Assembly (NCBI GenBank): GCA_002786025.1
Contig: NHNW01000004.1
Span: forward strand, 434,001 to 498,000
Reading direction: 5' to 3'
From: Zasmidium citrigriseum
Taxonomy: Eukaryota; Ascomycota; Dothideomycetes; Mycosphaerellales; Mycosphaerellaceae
Length of the DNA: 64,000 nt
Position 1 is the stretch's first letter. The number at the start of each line of letters is the position of its first letter. The notes below the pieces were generated by a model, which did not search any database, was not told the origin of the DNA, and saw only the letters and a program-made list of their open reading frames with translations. The translations under genes were made by a program, and so were the position numbers. Shown piece by piece: positions 10,405-22,800 of the stretch.

Positions 10405-11734
10405 ATGGATCCCAACATGAACAACGAGATTCCACCACCTCCAGCTCAGAATCCTCCGCTCCCTCAACGGCCACAGCATGGAGAAATTCCTCAATACAAC
10501 CCACAGGACTACGCAGGCCGGCCCATGGGCACTCAGCAATTCGAACCGCCACCAGCCGACCACGTTCGCCTAAGCCTAGAGCAAGAAGACGTCTCTTCCC
10601 CGATCCATTTCACAAGAGACCCGAAGAAGCTGGTCGGGTACCTCGTGCCTTTCCCCAAGCCAAAGCTTCATGACGTTCCCTCGGAGCAGATTCCAACCCG
10701 ATATCTCATTTACACGCCACCACCACCTCCGATTCGCAGCGACTGGAAGCCCAAAGAAGGCGAAAAGGAGGGCAAGATACATAAAGTCCAGCGGAAGTGG
10801 GAACATGAGCTTCGAGAGGCAAAGACTCAGAATGTCAAGACCATGTCGTGGAAAGGCGTTAAGGGAAAGGTGACGAAGGGTATCAATTGGGGCATGAGCC
10901 AGACCAAGACATCTAATCTCGAATTTCTGAATCGTATCGGTGGCCAGCAGGACGAAGATACGCATGCAGAAGATGGGCATCATGAAGGAGAAGAGACCAA
11001 GAAGACTGTCAAGCTGGAGGAGGTAAGCATGTTACACACTAGAACGTAGGAACCTGATCTGACTTCGCGGTAGATGCTTCTGATCTACCCCTCCACGATG
11101 TCACAGACACCCGATGAGATCCGAGAAGAATTCGTCAACACGATGCTACGATCGAAGTCCAAGGCTCAGCGAGACTCGATAATAGCCACCGGTCTCCTTC
11201 CAGTATCGTTCGCAATCGACGTCCTCGCGACCCTGATCTGGCCATTCGGAGGGTTGCTTGAGATCGACGCTGTGTGGCTGTATTCCAGCATTCGAGGAGC
11301 AAAGACGAGCCGCAGCGTGACTAAACGCCTGTCATCGACTTCTGCGTCGGGCAACCATGATGAGGATAAGCTTGCACTGAACTTCACGCCTTCGTCCCGA
11401 TTATTGGTTCTGGAGAAGTACCTTGCAGCAAAGTGTCACGACAAAGACGACAAGCTGTTCCCGAACTATACCACAGCGCCTGGCGAGACCGAAGTCCTGG
11501 AGGCCATCGCATGGGTCCCAAGCCACAAGGGAGGTGCCGACAGAAACTGGGAGGACGAGCAGTGGGAGATCACAGAGGTACGAATGAATTCATCGAACCG
11601 TAAGGGTTTAGCAGCTAACAACGTTTTTATAGGTCAAGGATGATCTGAAGAACGTGATGTCGAAGGGGGCGCGTGAGTGGGTGAAGTGGTGCAAGGCGTA
11701 TGAGAAGCAACCAGAGAAGGCTTTGAAGAAGTGA
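10405..11734 (+). CDS. Conserved fungal protein of unknown function
   Basis: I do not recognise a named family. Three exons (10405..11022, 11074..11577, 11633..11734) give 407 aa. The first 60 residues are rich in Pro, Asn and Gln and probably disordered. Residues 95-190 are basic and Trp-containing (KWEHELREAKTQNVKTMSWK). The core around residues 207-300 begins LLIYPSTMSQTPDEIREEF and includes a hydrophobic stretch (about 245-270, LPVSFAIDVLATLIWPFGG) that could be a membrane segment or a buried helix. The C-terminus is basic and helical (WVKWCKAYEKQPEKALKK). All splice junctions are GT-AG and phase 0. Confidence 0.75.
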
Positions 11735-12048
11735 AAGTTGTGATACCTTATGACAGTTTGATAGCGATCTTTTCAGCATCCATGGATGTATGAGAGAGTA
11801 CATGACTTTCAGCATGGTAGTAGTTTCCTTTCACATGCTATTCGGGCGCAGTTGCCTCAGGCACAAATGCGTCCGAGCGTCTCTGTTTATGTCATCAGCT
11901 TTCTTTCCATGTCCTTCTTGAACGGGCATCCAACACTCGCCACACAAACTCCGTTTGCCTTCGCTTCTCATCGCACGCCCGATAGCGAGTCCATCGCAAT
12001 ATTGACTGGCAGTTGGCAGCCCCTTTCAGCTGCAACAACACCGACAAG
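11735..12048. other. Intergenic region before UBP6
   Basis: 314 bp with the 3' UTR of the upstream gene and the UBP6 promoter. I see no repeat or gene. Confidence 0.5.
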
Positions 12049-13776
12049 ATGGCGCCCGTTTCAATCAAATGCAAGCACCAGGGCACCACCTACGATCTCG
12101 ATGTCGACACCGACTCGACCGGCGAGGAGCTCAAGATGCAGCTCTATTCCCTTACCAACGTCGAACCCGAGAACCAGAAGGTGTTGGCGAAGAAGATTGT
12201 CAAAGATGACACTCCACTTTCTGCTCTGGGCCTGAAGCCAGGCATGACCATCACGCTGGTAGGAACGCCTTCGGCGAACGTGATCTCCGAGGTGCCTAAA
12301 GAGAAGATGAAGTTTTCAGAGGATATGACAGAGGCGGAGTTGGCGCAACAAGAGGGTGCAACACCAGCGGGTCTGCAGAACATGGGCAACACCTGCTATG
12401 CAAACGCTACACTTCAGACTCTGCGAGCAGTGCCCGAGTTGGTGGAGGAATTGAAGTCATACACGCCTGGCGCGAGTGCACCAAGCGCTGGTCCCTCGTC
12501 CTCGCTATTCACGCCCGAACAGCTTGCACAGCATGGTATTGGCGGTCTCGGTGGAGGAAACGACCTCACCTCAGCTCTCCGAGACTTGTACAGGCAGATG
12601 GGAGAGACGCAGCAAGGCTTCCCTCCTCTCATGTTCTTGACGACCCTCCGACAGAAGTTTCCTCAATTCGCCGAGCGGGCGAAGAGCGGCCATGGCTACG
12701 CCCAACAGGACGCTGAAGAAGTGTGGACGAACCTCATCCATACTCTGAGTGAATCGCTCAAGCTCAAAGAAGGTGATGAGGCAGCTGCAGGATTCAAGAG
12801 CTGGATAGACAAGTACATGGGCGGCAAGTTTGAGATGACGACAACCTGCGACGATGCACCTGAGGAGGAGCCCATCATTAACAGCGAGAGCTTCAACGAT
12901 CTCAAGTGCAACATCCAGGGCGAGACGAACCATCTCCGAGAAGGCATCAGCATTGCCTTGAACGAGAAAATCGAGAAGAACTCCCCGACCCTTGGCCGCA
13001 CCGCAATGTACACTCGCGTGTCACGAATCTCACGACTTCCGAAGTACCTCCCCATCCACCTTGTTCGATTCTTCTGGCGGAAAGACACTGGAAAGAAGGC
13101 GAAGATCCTTCGAAAGATCACCTTCCAGCATGAGATTGACGTGACTGAGTTCTGCACCGAAGAGCTGCGGAAGAAGCTCATCCCAATTCGTGATAAGGTT
13201 CGAGAGGTGCGTAAGGAGGAAGAGGATGTTGAGCGAGCGAAGAAGCGTCAAAAGCGGATGCAAAAGGAGGCAGAGGAGGCATCCAAGGAGCCGAATGTGC
13301 GCGCGGATGAGCCTTTGCAGAAGAAGAAAGAGAAAGAGGCGGCCGAGAAGAAGGAAGCCGGTGAAGATACCGCAATGGGAGGTACCGAGGAGGAGAAATT
13401 CAAGACGGACGAGGAGATCGATGCCGAGCGTGCTGCGGCCATCGCGGCATCGAAGAAGGAACTGCTGTCGCTGGTGCATCCCGACCTTGCCAAGGACTCC
13501 TCTGCCAACCAGACCGGTCTCTACGAACTGCGCGGTGTGGTTACCCATCAAGGCTCCTCTGCTGATTCCGGTCATTACACCGCCTACGTAAAGAAGGCTG
13601 CCACACCAGGCAAGGCGGAGGACGGCAAGTGGTGGTGGTTCAACGACGACAAGGTCCAGGAGGTCGAGAGCGAGAAGATTGAAACGCTCGCTGGTGGCGG
13701 AGAAAGCCACAGTGCGTTGATTCTCCTCTACCGGGCCGTCGAGCTGCCCACCGCCGTTGAGGAGACGAAGCAGTGA
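12049..13776 (+). CDS. ubp6: Proteasome-associated ubiquitin hydrolase Ubp6/USP14
   Basis: A cysteine deubiquitinase that docks on the 26S proteasome base and trims ubiquitin chains. Single exon, 575 aa. Residues 1-75 are a ubiquitin-like domain (SIKCKHQGTTYDLDVDTDST) that binds Rpn1 in family members. The USP domain follows, with the Cys box QNMGNTCYANATLQTL (C116) and the His box DSGHYTAYVK (H509). A Lys/Glu-rich charged insert (about residues 395-480) precedes the final part. I chose the ATG at 12049 because it starts directly at the UBL domain; the in-frame ATG 12 codons upstream adds only MAAPFSCNNTDK. Confidence 0.95.
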   Translation: MAPVSIKCKHQGTTYDLDVDTDSTGEELKMQLYSLTNVEPENQKVLAKKIVKDDTPLSALGLKPGMTITLVGTPSANVISEVPKEKMKFSEDMTEAELAQQEGATPAGLQNMGNTCYANATLQTLRAVPELVEELKSYTPGASAPSAGPSSSLFTPEQLAQHGIGGLGGGNDLTSALRDLYRQMGETQQGFPPLMFLTTLRQKFPQFAERAKSGHGYAQQDAEEVWTNLIHTLSESLKLKEGDEAAAGFKSWIDKYMGGKFEMTTTCDDAPEEEPIINSESFNDLKCNIQGETNHLREGISIALNEKIEKNSPTLGRTAMYTRVSRISRLPKYLPIHLVRFFWRKDTGKKAKILRKITFQHEIDVTEFCTEELRKKLIPIRDKVREVRKEEEDVERAKKRQKRMQKEAEEASKEPNVRADEPLQKKKEKEAAEKKEAGEDTAMGGTEEEKFKTDEEIDAERAAAIAASKKELLSLVHPDLAKDSSANQTGLYELRGVVTHQGSSADSGHYTAYVKKAATPGKAEDGKWWWFNDDKVQEVESEKIETLAGGGESHSALILLYRAVELPTAVEETKQ

Positions 13777-14178
13777 GCGCATGAATGATGAGAGACGCCG
13801 TATGAGCATTACATCGAGTGCTAAGGCGCTCAGCATGAGCGAAAGGAGCATTCTTCGTGGTAGGTAGCAAGCATGATTGCAATAGACACTGACTGCATAT
13901 TTGATCACGCCTTCCTCCTATCATGACAAGTATAAGACTTTTTTGTCAAAGAGATGTCGGAAATGATGTATGCGATGAGGTATGTGCTCCTTCCTCAAGC
14001 GCAATCATGTGAAAGCCAAGCTTTCGCCAGACAGGGATCCGCGTTTGGAGTGGCTCCGGCTCGCTGTCAGTCCATCCTGACTTCTGTTCACCCTCGCACC
14101 ACAACCTTTCACCACCTCACATTCACATCTCCCATTCTTTCCATGCGTTCACGTTAGGCCAGCACACCCTCTTTCGCC
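13777..14178. other. Intergenic region UBP6 / REC8
   Basis: 402 bp holding the UBP6 3' UTR and the kleisin promoter. I see no recognisable element. Confidence 0.5.
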
Positions 14179-16376
14179 ATGTTCTACTCGCACGAAGGTA
14201 CGTCAACGTCACCCGCCATCCTCCTTAGGCCTCTGCTAACACCCACTGCAGTCCTCACCTCCCGCAAGTATGGCGTGGCAACCGTCTGGTATGTCCCACG
14301 CTGCTAGTCAATGTTTCTCTACGACTGACAATGCTGTGCAGGCTGGTCGCTACTCTCGGGTCGAAGAGCACCCTCAAGAAGGTGTCACGCAAGGCCATTC
14401 TCGACGTCGACGTAGCCAAGGCTTGCGAGACCATCGTCGCTCCCGATGCGCCTATGGCTCTACGTCTACAAAGCTCCCTGCTGTGAGACCTCTCTATGAG
14501 CCACCGCTGCATAGAAGCTGACAGCGCACAGGTACGGCATCACACGCGTGTACGCCCAGCAATGTGGTTACGTCCTCCACGATGCCGAAATGGCCCGCAA
14601 CAACATGCGCACGCTCACCAAGATGATGCATCAAGCTGGGCTAGAGCCAGCTGGCGCGCACAAGGCAACGTAGGGGAACACCATCCACATAACTGCACTG
14701 CCATGCTGATCATTCCACAGGGCAGCACAGCTCAACCTCCAGGACGATCCAAACTTCCTGCCTGAGATGGACCTCCTTCCGATGGACCTTGACAATCTTA
14801 ACTCAGAATTGATGATCGAAGACGAAACGCAATCGGTGCTCTCACCGCACAACTCACAGCTCACACTCGGCTCGCAGCAGACCATCGGAGGTCTGATGAT
14901 TCCCTCCAACAGCTCCTTCCTGGGTCGCTCAGGAGGTGTCGACCTCTTCGCTGCCGAGGGTGGCTCACGCCGAGCAGCTACAATGGAACCGCCGCAAATG
15001 CTTGAAGATGATCTGGGCCTTATCATTGAGCCAGACGGTACCATGAGGATGAGTGAGGCACCCTCCCGTGAAGCTCGAGCTCCAACTGGCGGGTTCGACC
15101 GCACCACTCCTGCGTCTGCTGGACGTGCCGGCATCGTGCAGCACAGCGATGGAGGAGTACGTCTTCCAACATGCTCCTCACACATCGATATGGTACTGAT
15201 CAAGCACAGGCGCCGAACTTCCCCACAGACGAGGACGGCTTCATGCCACTACAAGATGACTTCACCTTCGGAGATGGACTGGGTGCCGCTGAGCAGCAAG
15301 AAGCGACTACAGAGGAGGCTACAGCACCACTTCCAGGACGAAAGCGCCAACCGAAGGCTTTGCCACTGGATTCCAACACAACCCTGCGCAACGCTGAGTT
15401 GGGCGAATGGGGCAAGAACTACCTCAGCAGGATGCAGGAACAGTCTCATGCCAAGCAGGCCGGCAAGCTCCCAGCACTGGCGAAGAAGAATGCCGAGTAC
15501 TGGTTTCTCGGAGCGGGCTCTTTTCTAGGCCAAGGTATGCGCGGTCCTTTCGACATGTTCTCTGGCGCAAAGCTTCTGGAAGCATTCACCGGAGTCGACA
15601 TTCTCAACCCTGGAAAGAAGCGGACTCGAGATGACGCTGATAGCTCTGAGAGTGGACGCCAGAAGCGGTCTCGTGGCGAGCCATCTTCGGATGAGATCGC
15701 ACGCGGCTTCCAATACGACGATGATCTACCCATGATGAACGATGATACTATCGAACAGGGCCGAGTAGCACCAACGCCCCTTGATGAGCACCACCTCTCC
15801 AGCTTGTTCCCCTGGAACCAGAGCGCAGGTTCTCGTCAACCGACCGACGCCCATGTCACTTCAGCTTCGTTTGGTGGAGGTCCTCAGCTCAATCTTCTCG
15901 GACGTCGTGGTAGCCGTCTCACATCTGCCTCGCCACTTGTTGGCCGTGGCTCCGTCATTCCTGACGTCGAAGATGGCTACCAATTCGGCGGGTCTGATGT
16001 TGCCATGGGCGGACTCACTGGCGACGAAGAGTTCGAGCTCTACGGTCCAGCTGCTCAAGTCGACACTCAGACTGCAGCACAATCGCAATGGCAGCGTGCA
16101 GCTCTCGGTGCGGAGAGCGCGAACTTCCTTGAGTTCCTACAGACCGCCATCGACGAAGCCGACCTTGCGAGAGAAGAGGCTGGCCCAGGAGACGAAGAAG
16201 ACGAGGCGCTCGACGGCAGCATTGACTTCGAGACGATCTTGCCGCCAGAGAGCAACAGCCAGATTGTCGCCGCTCAGGCCATGCTGCACGTCCTTGCTCT
16301 CGGAACCAAGGGCCTGATCAAGGTCGAGCAAGACGAGCACTTCGGACCTATCAACATGCGCCTCGTCACCGCATAA
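14179..16376 (+). CDS. rec8: Meiotic cohesin kleisin, REC8 type
   Basis: An alpha-kleisin that closes the Smc1-Smc3 cohesin ring. Six exons (14179..14197, 14252..14288, 14342..14482, 14532..14669, 14721..15156, 15210..16376) give 645 aa. The N-terminal domain reads MFYSHEVLTSRKYGVATVW, then LVATLGSKSTLKKVSRKAIL and SSLLYGITRVYAQQCGYVL. The LGSK...KKV pattern fits Rec8 better than Scc1/Rad21, which has an AAHWDKKL-like stretch there. The middle is acidic and unstructured. The C-terminal winged helix ends AQAMLHVLALGTKGLIKVEQ. The subclass (meiotic versus mitotic) is an inference from the N-terminus. Four introns in the first 550 bp are all GT-AG and keep frame. Confidence 0.88.
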
Positions 16377-16583
16377 CTTTTCCCATTCTTACGACACCAC
16401 ACAACACATGTTCAGCGCACTATCTTGGACTGCGAATATTATACTTATCGACTTGCTGGCTCTGCTTTAAATGTACGGGAAGACGGAGGGAGGATGATTG
16501 CTTTGCTCGGAGATACCCCTGTTTCGAGTTGCTTTTATTGCTAGCTCTGCGACTTTGCTCAATACCAATGCTTATATGCTAAT

Positions 16584-17447
16584 CTATCTCACCTCCCTCA
16601 CAAACTCCCCAATCGCCTTCGCAACAACCCCCGGCCGATCAACATGCGGAAAATGCGCGCTCCCCTCCACGACCCTCTGCCTCACCTGCGGCACCCTCTC
16701 CTCCAAAAACACCATCCACTTCGACTTCTCCCCCTCCCGCATCGGCACCCTCTGATTCTCAGCCCCAATATCCGAACTCTGCAAATTCAGAACCGGCACC
16801 CCTTCCCTTCCCAAAATCTCAATCGTCCCCTCCATTTCCTCCCTATCATACGCAATCATAGCGTCTCGGACCGCGTGGCTGTACGTCTGATCCATGGCCG
16901 CGATGTGCGCTAGTGTCGAGTCGCGGAAGGTTTGGGGCGTGGAGGGGGAGAACATGTTATTGAAGGCTTGGGCTTTGAGCGCGGCTTTCGTTTCTTCGGA
17001 CATGTTTGCGCTGCGCGGGTCGCCGTTGTCGAAGGCGAAGAGGGAGGGCCTGAGTTTGTAATGACTCCCGTCTATGAGGACCGCTCCTAGAACTTTGGGA
17101 GTTGAGTCCGGGGGGAGTGAGTCTTTGGTCACTTCTGCGGCGACCCGGGTTCCCATGCTGTGGCCTGCTACCACGATCTTTTTCAAGTTGAGTTCTCGAC
17201 ATAGTGTGAGGACTAGTTCTGCGAATCCGGAGCAGGAAGGTTGAGGCAGGATCTTCGAGGGAGTCTCGCCGTGGCCAGGCAGGTCTACTGCTATAATGCG
17301 GTATTCATCGTTCTCGTTGGTGAGTTCGCGTCGAACGCCATCGAAATCTGAGTGGCGGCATCCCCAGCCGTGTATGAGGACGATGCCAAAGTCTTGATCA
17401 TCTGGTCCCGTTGCCTCGTAAGCCAGACCGCATTCGCCAACCTTCAT
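16584..17447 (-). CDS. Alpha/beta-hydrolase
   Basis: A 287-aa cytosolic-looking hydrolase without a signal peptide. It has the HGWG oxyanion motif (residues 26-29), the DLPGHG motif (55-60), the nucleophile elbow GHSMG (S97), and a C-terminal catalytic His candidate in GSAHFPHVDRPG. It resembles epoxide hydrolase/lipase-like members of the AB hydrolase-1 group. The substrate cannot be inferred. Single exon. The coding strand is C-rich until about 16870 and then markedly G-rich to the stop. Confidence 0.85.
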   Translation of the reverse strand: MKVGECGLAYEATGPDDQDFGIVLIHGWGCRHSDFDGVRRELTNENDEYRIIAVDLPGHGETPSKILPQPSCSGFAELVLTLCRELNLKKIVVAGHSMGTRVAAEVTKDSLPPDSTPKVLGAVLIDGSHYKLRPSLFAFDNGDPRSANMSEETKAALKAQAFNNMFSPSTPQTFRDSTLAHIAAMDQTYSHAVRDAMIAYDREEMEGTIEILGREGVPVLNLQSSDIGAENQRVPMREGEKSKWMVFLEERVPQVRQRVVEGSAHFPHVDRPGVVAKAIGEFVREVR

Positions 17448-17966
17448 CCTTCTCGCCTATATCTTGTTTCCAGCTTCGATCTTTGATTTGAGGCTTTCGA
17501 GAGCCCCGGAGATGGAAAGATTCTAGATGAAGCAGCGGTTCTAAGGTTGAAGATGGAAGTGAGGTTTGGCAAGGTCGACAGCTGAGTTGTTTAGTAATGA
17601 GTATGAAAAGTCGCTAATCACTTCACATCTGTTGTTTGGTGTCCATGAACTCGTCACTCGCGTAATTGCTCTTGTTCTGTCAGCTCAGGTCGTCAGAAAG
17701 TGGGTCAAGCTGGACCGTGAAACCTGGATCTCGTGGGGACAGCACGTGACGTATCTTCGTCTTTGCGTTGAAGTTCTCGGGTCGGGTAACAAACCCCAAT
17801 GCCTACCTCCCAAGTCAGGCGCTCCTTCAGCAACGCTTACGCCTCTTCGGGCTTCATTCGGTCGAGATGCCTCCTTGCTGAGCTGAAAGGATGGAAGGTA
17901 GAGGATTTGTGCTGAGACGTGAATATCCCCAATGATTGGCATTGTTCAACATCTGCTGCAATCCAA
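17448..17966. other. Intergenic region, alpha/beta-hydrolase 5' side / PHAF1 3' side
   Basis: 519 bp. It contains a CACGTG near 17744 (E-box-like, could be chance). No gene recognised. Confidence 0.45.
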
Positions 17967-19483
17967 TCATGACACCGTGAGAGCACTGATCGCCCCGTTG
18001 GTCAACACTTCAAAGGTCAAGCCAGGGAAGGAGTACAACTTGGTGTTACCAAGCCATTGCTCGCTCCCACTCCCCGTTTCAACCAGATCCTTCTCAGCAT
18101 CAGGTAAGAAGAAGCTGCTGTCGCTCGGGTCCGCGCCCCATGTTCTGTTCACAACCTTGCCTCGTCCCATCTCCGATTCTGGCCATACGTTGCTGAAGGC
18201 TTGCATGAGATCGGGTTTGATGTCGTCGAAAGCATGCTCGGAGCTCAGTAAAGAGCTCGCATCCCGAAGCTCGATGGTCCAGCGTAGTCGACGATGTCTG
18301 TTGAAGGCGTAGCTGCCGGGAATATTGCCATGTATGACGACTTTTAACACAACCAAGTGAGGACTTGATGCAAGAGGAGTTGGCTTTAAGTTCTGGTCGC
18401 CGACTTTCATGGATGTTTGCTCGCTCGGTGGTCCAAGCAGAATGTCCATACCGTGGCCAAAATAGCACCAGAATGTCTCTCTCCCTACACGTTCCGCCAA
18501 ATCATCTTCTGCGTCTCCCGAGTCGAAATCAGTGTCAAATGTATCTGTTCCCGTTGACGAGTAACTCGATGGTGGCGTTGCGTGAGGCCGTCCGTTAGAC
18601 AGAGACCTGGAATTGTTCCTTGGTCTGGAGTGTGACGTCTCTTCCTGCAGTGCTTGCTGGTCACGTTGATGCGTCGCATCTGGAGGGCCTAGCTCCGTGA
18701 TCAAGTCTTGAGGGGTTGTCTGATTTAGGACGATTTCGAAAGTCGCCGCCGGGGCTCGTCGAAGGAAGATGATCTTACCAGCATCTCTGACGGCGGCGAG
18801 TTCTAGTTCCGGTGGTAGTACATCTCGTGGCTGATTCGTGATTGCTGGTTGACGTGGACCTGATGGGTTCTTTACGAACAGGGCTCCTCGAGCTTCTGGC
18901 CAGCTATTACCTTCGAATATGGCCATCTGAGTGGCGGGAGAAGCAGCATGAGAGCCAAGCAGTGAGACATGGTCTTTGTCAGGTGCCCAGGCAGAATGTT
19001 GGAGTGGGAAATTGAAAGCGATGCCTGGCCATGACAAGACGTACGTTCCCTCGCGGCCCTTCCTAGGCCCGATATACTCGCCAGGGTATGAGGCTCCAAA
19101 AAGCTGGTATATGCGCTTGAAGGTTGCAGACCCTTCCTCTTGCTTCTTGACAAGCTCGCTTCCCTTGTACGTGAGCCTCGATTTGGTGAAGTCGAGCAGC
19201 TCGATCAGGCGTAATCGCTGGTCAGTCCCGTCGAACCGCAAGCGTATGCCGTTGTGGGGAAGTGTGACAACCACTGGAGTGGTCAAGGGCGTGGCAGAGG
19301 ATATGTTCAGGTCGATTTCAGGAAACTTGGCCTTATCTTGCTTGATGGTGGTGAGGATGGACTGGAGCGAGGCACCGAGTGCTGTAAGTAGTCAGTAGCA
19401 AGCAACGAAGGTCGATCAAAGAACGTCATACTTATGAAGTCCAGCGAGTGGCCGGGCACCACTGCCAGCGGTTCTGCGGACAT
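17967..19483 (-). CDS. PHAF1 / UPF0183 family protein
   Basis: A homologue of the UPF0183 family (human PHAF1/C16orf70, implicated in phagophore biology). The fungal role is not known to me. Two exons on the minus strand (19483..19432 and 19381..17967) give 488 aa. The short first exon encodes MSAEPLAVVPGHSLDFI, and the join gives TLGASLQSILTTIK, the expected family start (PG.SLG...LG.SL). Conserved segments follow: VVTLPHNGIRLRFDG, YKGSELVK, FGASYPGEY and YVLSWPGIAFNFPL. A Ser/Thr-rich insert interrupts the middle (about residues 270-310). The gene is divergent from kinesin-5. Confidence 0.85.
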
Positions 19484-19886
19484 GTTGGGAGTGTGATAGC
19501 TCAGAGCAGGCGAACGTCTAGGTGGGAGACGCGGGGAGAGAAGAGTTGGACTGTGGCATGGTCGTTCCTTTCACGGCCTGAGGTCATGTGGTGAGCTGTT
19601 CCATTATGTGTTTGCCAACAAGTGCATCAAAAGCTCAAACAGTCTAAGTAATCTCTCATCAATGTTGTAGACTGAAGGTCGGGAGACGCTTCCTCGTGCA
19701 CCGCGAGCGTGACTGCCGTGACGTGCCCTGCAGCGCTTATCGGCATCGGCGTCCTAATCAAAGTTCCGGGTAACCAGGGGCGGGTGCTCCCGCGTCACAA
19801 CAAATCAACATCCGAACGCCAAACTTGCAGCTGCCATCCCGGCAAGCCTCCTTCTCTGCAGAGCATCTCTTACTCGCGACACGGGC
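19484..19886. promoter_or_regulatory. Shared 5' region, PHAF1 / kinesin-5
   Basis: 403 bp between divergent start codons. I see no specific element. Confidence 0.45.
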
Positions 19887-22800
19887 ATGGCAGCATCCTC
19901 GTCCTCCTCCAGAGGCACCGGCAGTCAGTCGCGCAAAGTGCCCACCATGCGACCCAATATCGGCCGTCCAGGCCCCAACAGAGCGAACACAGCAACGCCA
20001 ACACTTACTGGCAGGACGTCACCCGCCGACAGCATAGCATCGTCGAGAAACCGCACGCCGAAACGAAAAGCGCCGTCTGGTCCTACGATTGAGGGAGATG
20101 TGGTCGAAGAGACAAATATCAATGTCGTTGTGCGATGCCGAGGACGCAACGATCGCGAAGTCAGAGAGAACAGCGGAGTGGTTGTCTCCACCGATGGCAT
20201 CAAGGGCAAGAAGGTCGAGCTGTCCATGGGACCGAGCGCACTCAGCAATAAGACGTACCAATTCGACAAGGTCTTTTCGCCTGCCGCAGACCAGGGAATG
20301 GTTTTCGATGAAGTTGTGGCACCGATTCTGGATGAGGTATGAGATTCTGTTCGATCTCTACAAGTCAGGCTGATTTTTTCATAGGTTCTTAATGGATTTA
20401 ACTGTACGATCTTCGCATATGGACAGACTGGTACCGGAAAGACGTACACCATGTCAGGCGATGTCACAGATATGCTGCCTATTCCAGAGGCGGCCGGCAT
20501 TATCCCGCGCGTACTACACACGCTGTTCGCCAAACTTGGAGACGATGAATCGGAAAAGGTCGAGCATAGTGTCAAGTGCTCATTCATCGAGCTGTACAAC
20601 GAAGAGTTGCGGGATCTGCTGGCGCCTGACGACACGACAAAGCTCAAGATCTTTGACGAAGCTAACAAAAACGGCCGCACAACGACTCTGATCCAAGGGA
20701 TGGAGGAGAGCCATATCAAAACAGCTTCTACCGGTATCAAGCTGTTGCGGAATGGGAGTCACAAACGCCAGGTTGCGGCCACCAAATGCAACGACCTTTC
20801 GTCTCGATCACACACTGTCTTCACCATCACTGTTTACATCAAGCGAACATCTGACGGCGGCGAGGACTATGTATCTTCCGGAAAGCTCAATCTCGTCGAT
20901 TTGGCCGGGTCCGAGAACATTCAGAGGTCTGGTGCCGAGAACAAGAGGGCAGCAGAAGCTGGTCTCATCAACAAATCGCTGCTCACACTCGGACGAGTGA
21001 TCAACGCGCTGGTCGAGAAGAGCAGCCACATCCCATATCGAGAGTCAAAATTGACCCGCCTGTTGCAAGATTCGCTTGGAGGCCGAACGAAGACTTGCAT
21101 TATTGCTACTTTGTCACCCGCGAAGAGTAACCTGGAGGAGACGATCAGTACATTGGACTATGCTTTCCGGGCCAAGAATATCCGCAACAAGCCGCAGATC
21201 AACCAAATGATGTCCAAGAAGACTCTTTTGAAGGAGTTCACCTTCGAAATAGAGAAACTGAAATCGGAGCTCATCGCAACACGTCAGCGCAATGGCGTCT
21301 ATCTCACCGCGGAGAATTACGAACAGATCACGACCGAGTCGGAATCGAGGAGAATCCTGAGCGAAGAGCAACGGGATAAAATTGAGACGGTCGAAACAAA
21401 CCTGCGCAACAAGGTCCAAGAGCTATTCGCACTCACGACCAGCTTCCAGTCGTTAAAAAAGGACAACGAGGGAACCAAGATGAGGCTGGAAAGTACTCAG
21501 AACGTCCTGGAGAAGACAGAGCTCGTTCTCGAGCACACGAAGCAGACCCTGGCCGAAGAGACCCAGCTCCGCCAAGCCCACGAGGAGACAGAGGAGAAGT
21601 TGGCAGTTGTCGGTGGCGACTTGCTCAGTACACTTGAAACGACCACTGGCCATGTCGACAAACTTCATTCCAAGCTTCGAAGGCGCTCAGATCTCCAAGA
21701 TGTCAATCGTATGCGATGGGCCGACTCGCAGACTCAAGTCGCAGGAGCGACTTCCAGCTTGGAGGAACGGATCGAGGCGTTGCGAAGCCAGCAGGAAGGC
21801 TTGATTGCTTCTCTCTCTGATCGAATGCAGTCTTTCGTTGCAGACGAGATGAAAGAGCTGCAGACCTCGCAAGAATTTTTGAAGCAGAAAGCTGCGGCCT
21901 TTGAAGTCTCGCAATCAGAGGTCAACGCACAGACAAGCCAGGCCAGGGACGACATGAATGGTGTGCTGGAGGAGATCGGTACTCTGCGGGAAGATGTGAA
22001 GCAGAAGGTCGGCGCAGGTCTCAACGATCTTTCAGCAGCTGCGCAGCGCATCAGTGCTGGCATCGCTACTGAGTTGGACGCCTTCCATGAGCAGCTACAA
22101 GAGTCCTATGTCTCTCTTGGCCGCGACTTCAAGTCTCTTTTCGAGGATCTTCTCAAGCGTATGAACGAGCAACAGGCTGAGGCTCAAAGACTTCGACAGG
22201 AAATCATCGAGGCCAACACCACCTTCGTCGAAGCTGGCCAGAATTCCCATGAGCAACTTCGACAGGCGGTCGATAAAGAGCGGGAAGTAGCCGCAAAGGA
22301 GAGGGAGACCTTACTTTCGCAGATTACCTCTCTCGTCAGCAATTCAGCTGCTGCACAAGAAGCACGAATGGCTGGGTACCTCGAGACTGCCAACAAGCGC
22401 ATTAAGACTTCTGAGGACGAGTATCGGGTGGCCCAGCAGGTGTATGGTGACGGCATGGAATCCTGGACTGCGAATGGCCAGGCGCTCATTGATTCGTCTG
22501 TGCAAGCCAGAGAGTCTATTAAGGCGAAACTCAAGGCAGACTGGACCAATGCAAACGACCGAACGATTCAGATCACCGAGACGACGAACGCGGTCCATGG
22601 AGAGACAGTTCGAATCGTCGATGGACAGATGGCGGAGATGGACAACCAACTGGTTGCCCTGGACGAAATCATCTCCCGAGTGCAAGCTCAGAACGAAGAG
22701 CACCACACTGCGCACACCTCTAGCCTTGGACAGCTCGCGAGCAACGTCCACGAGAGCTATCGTAGCATTGGAGACCACTTCGAGACATCTTATGGCCGGA

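Noticed and set aside
13030..13908. 292-codon open frame antisense to UBP6
   Set aside because: It mirrors the charged coding region of UBP6 and shows no family motif; a frame shadow.
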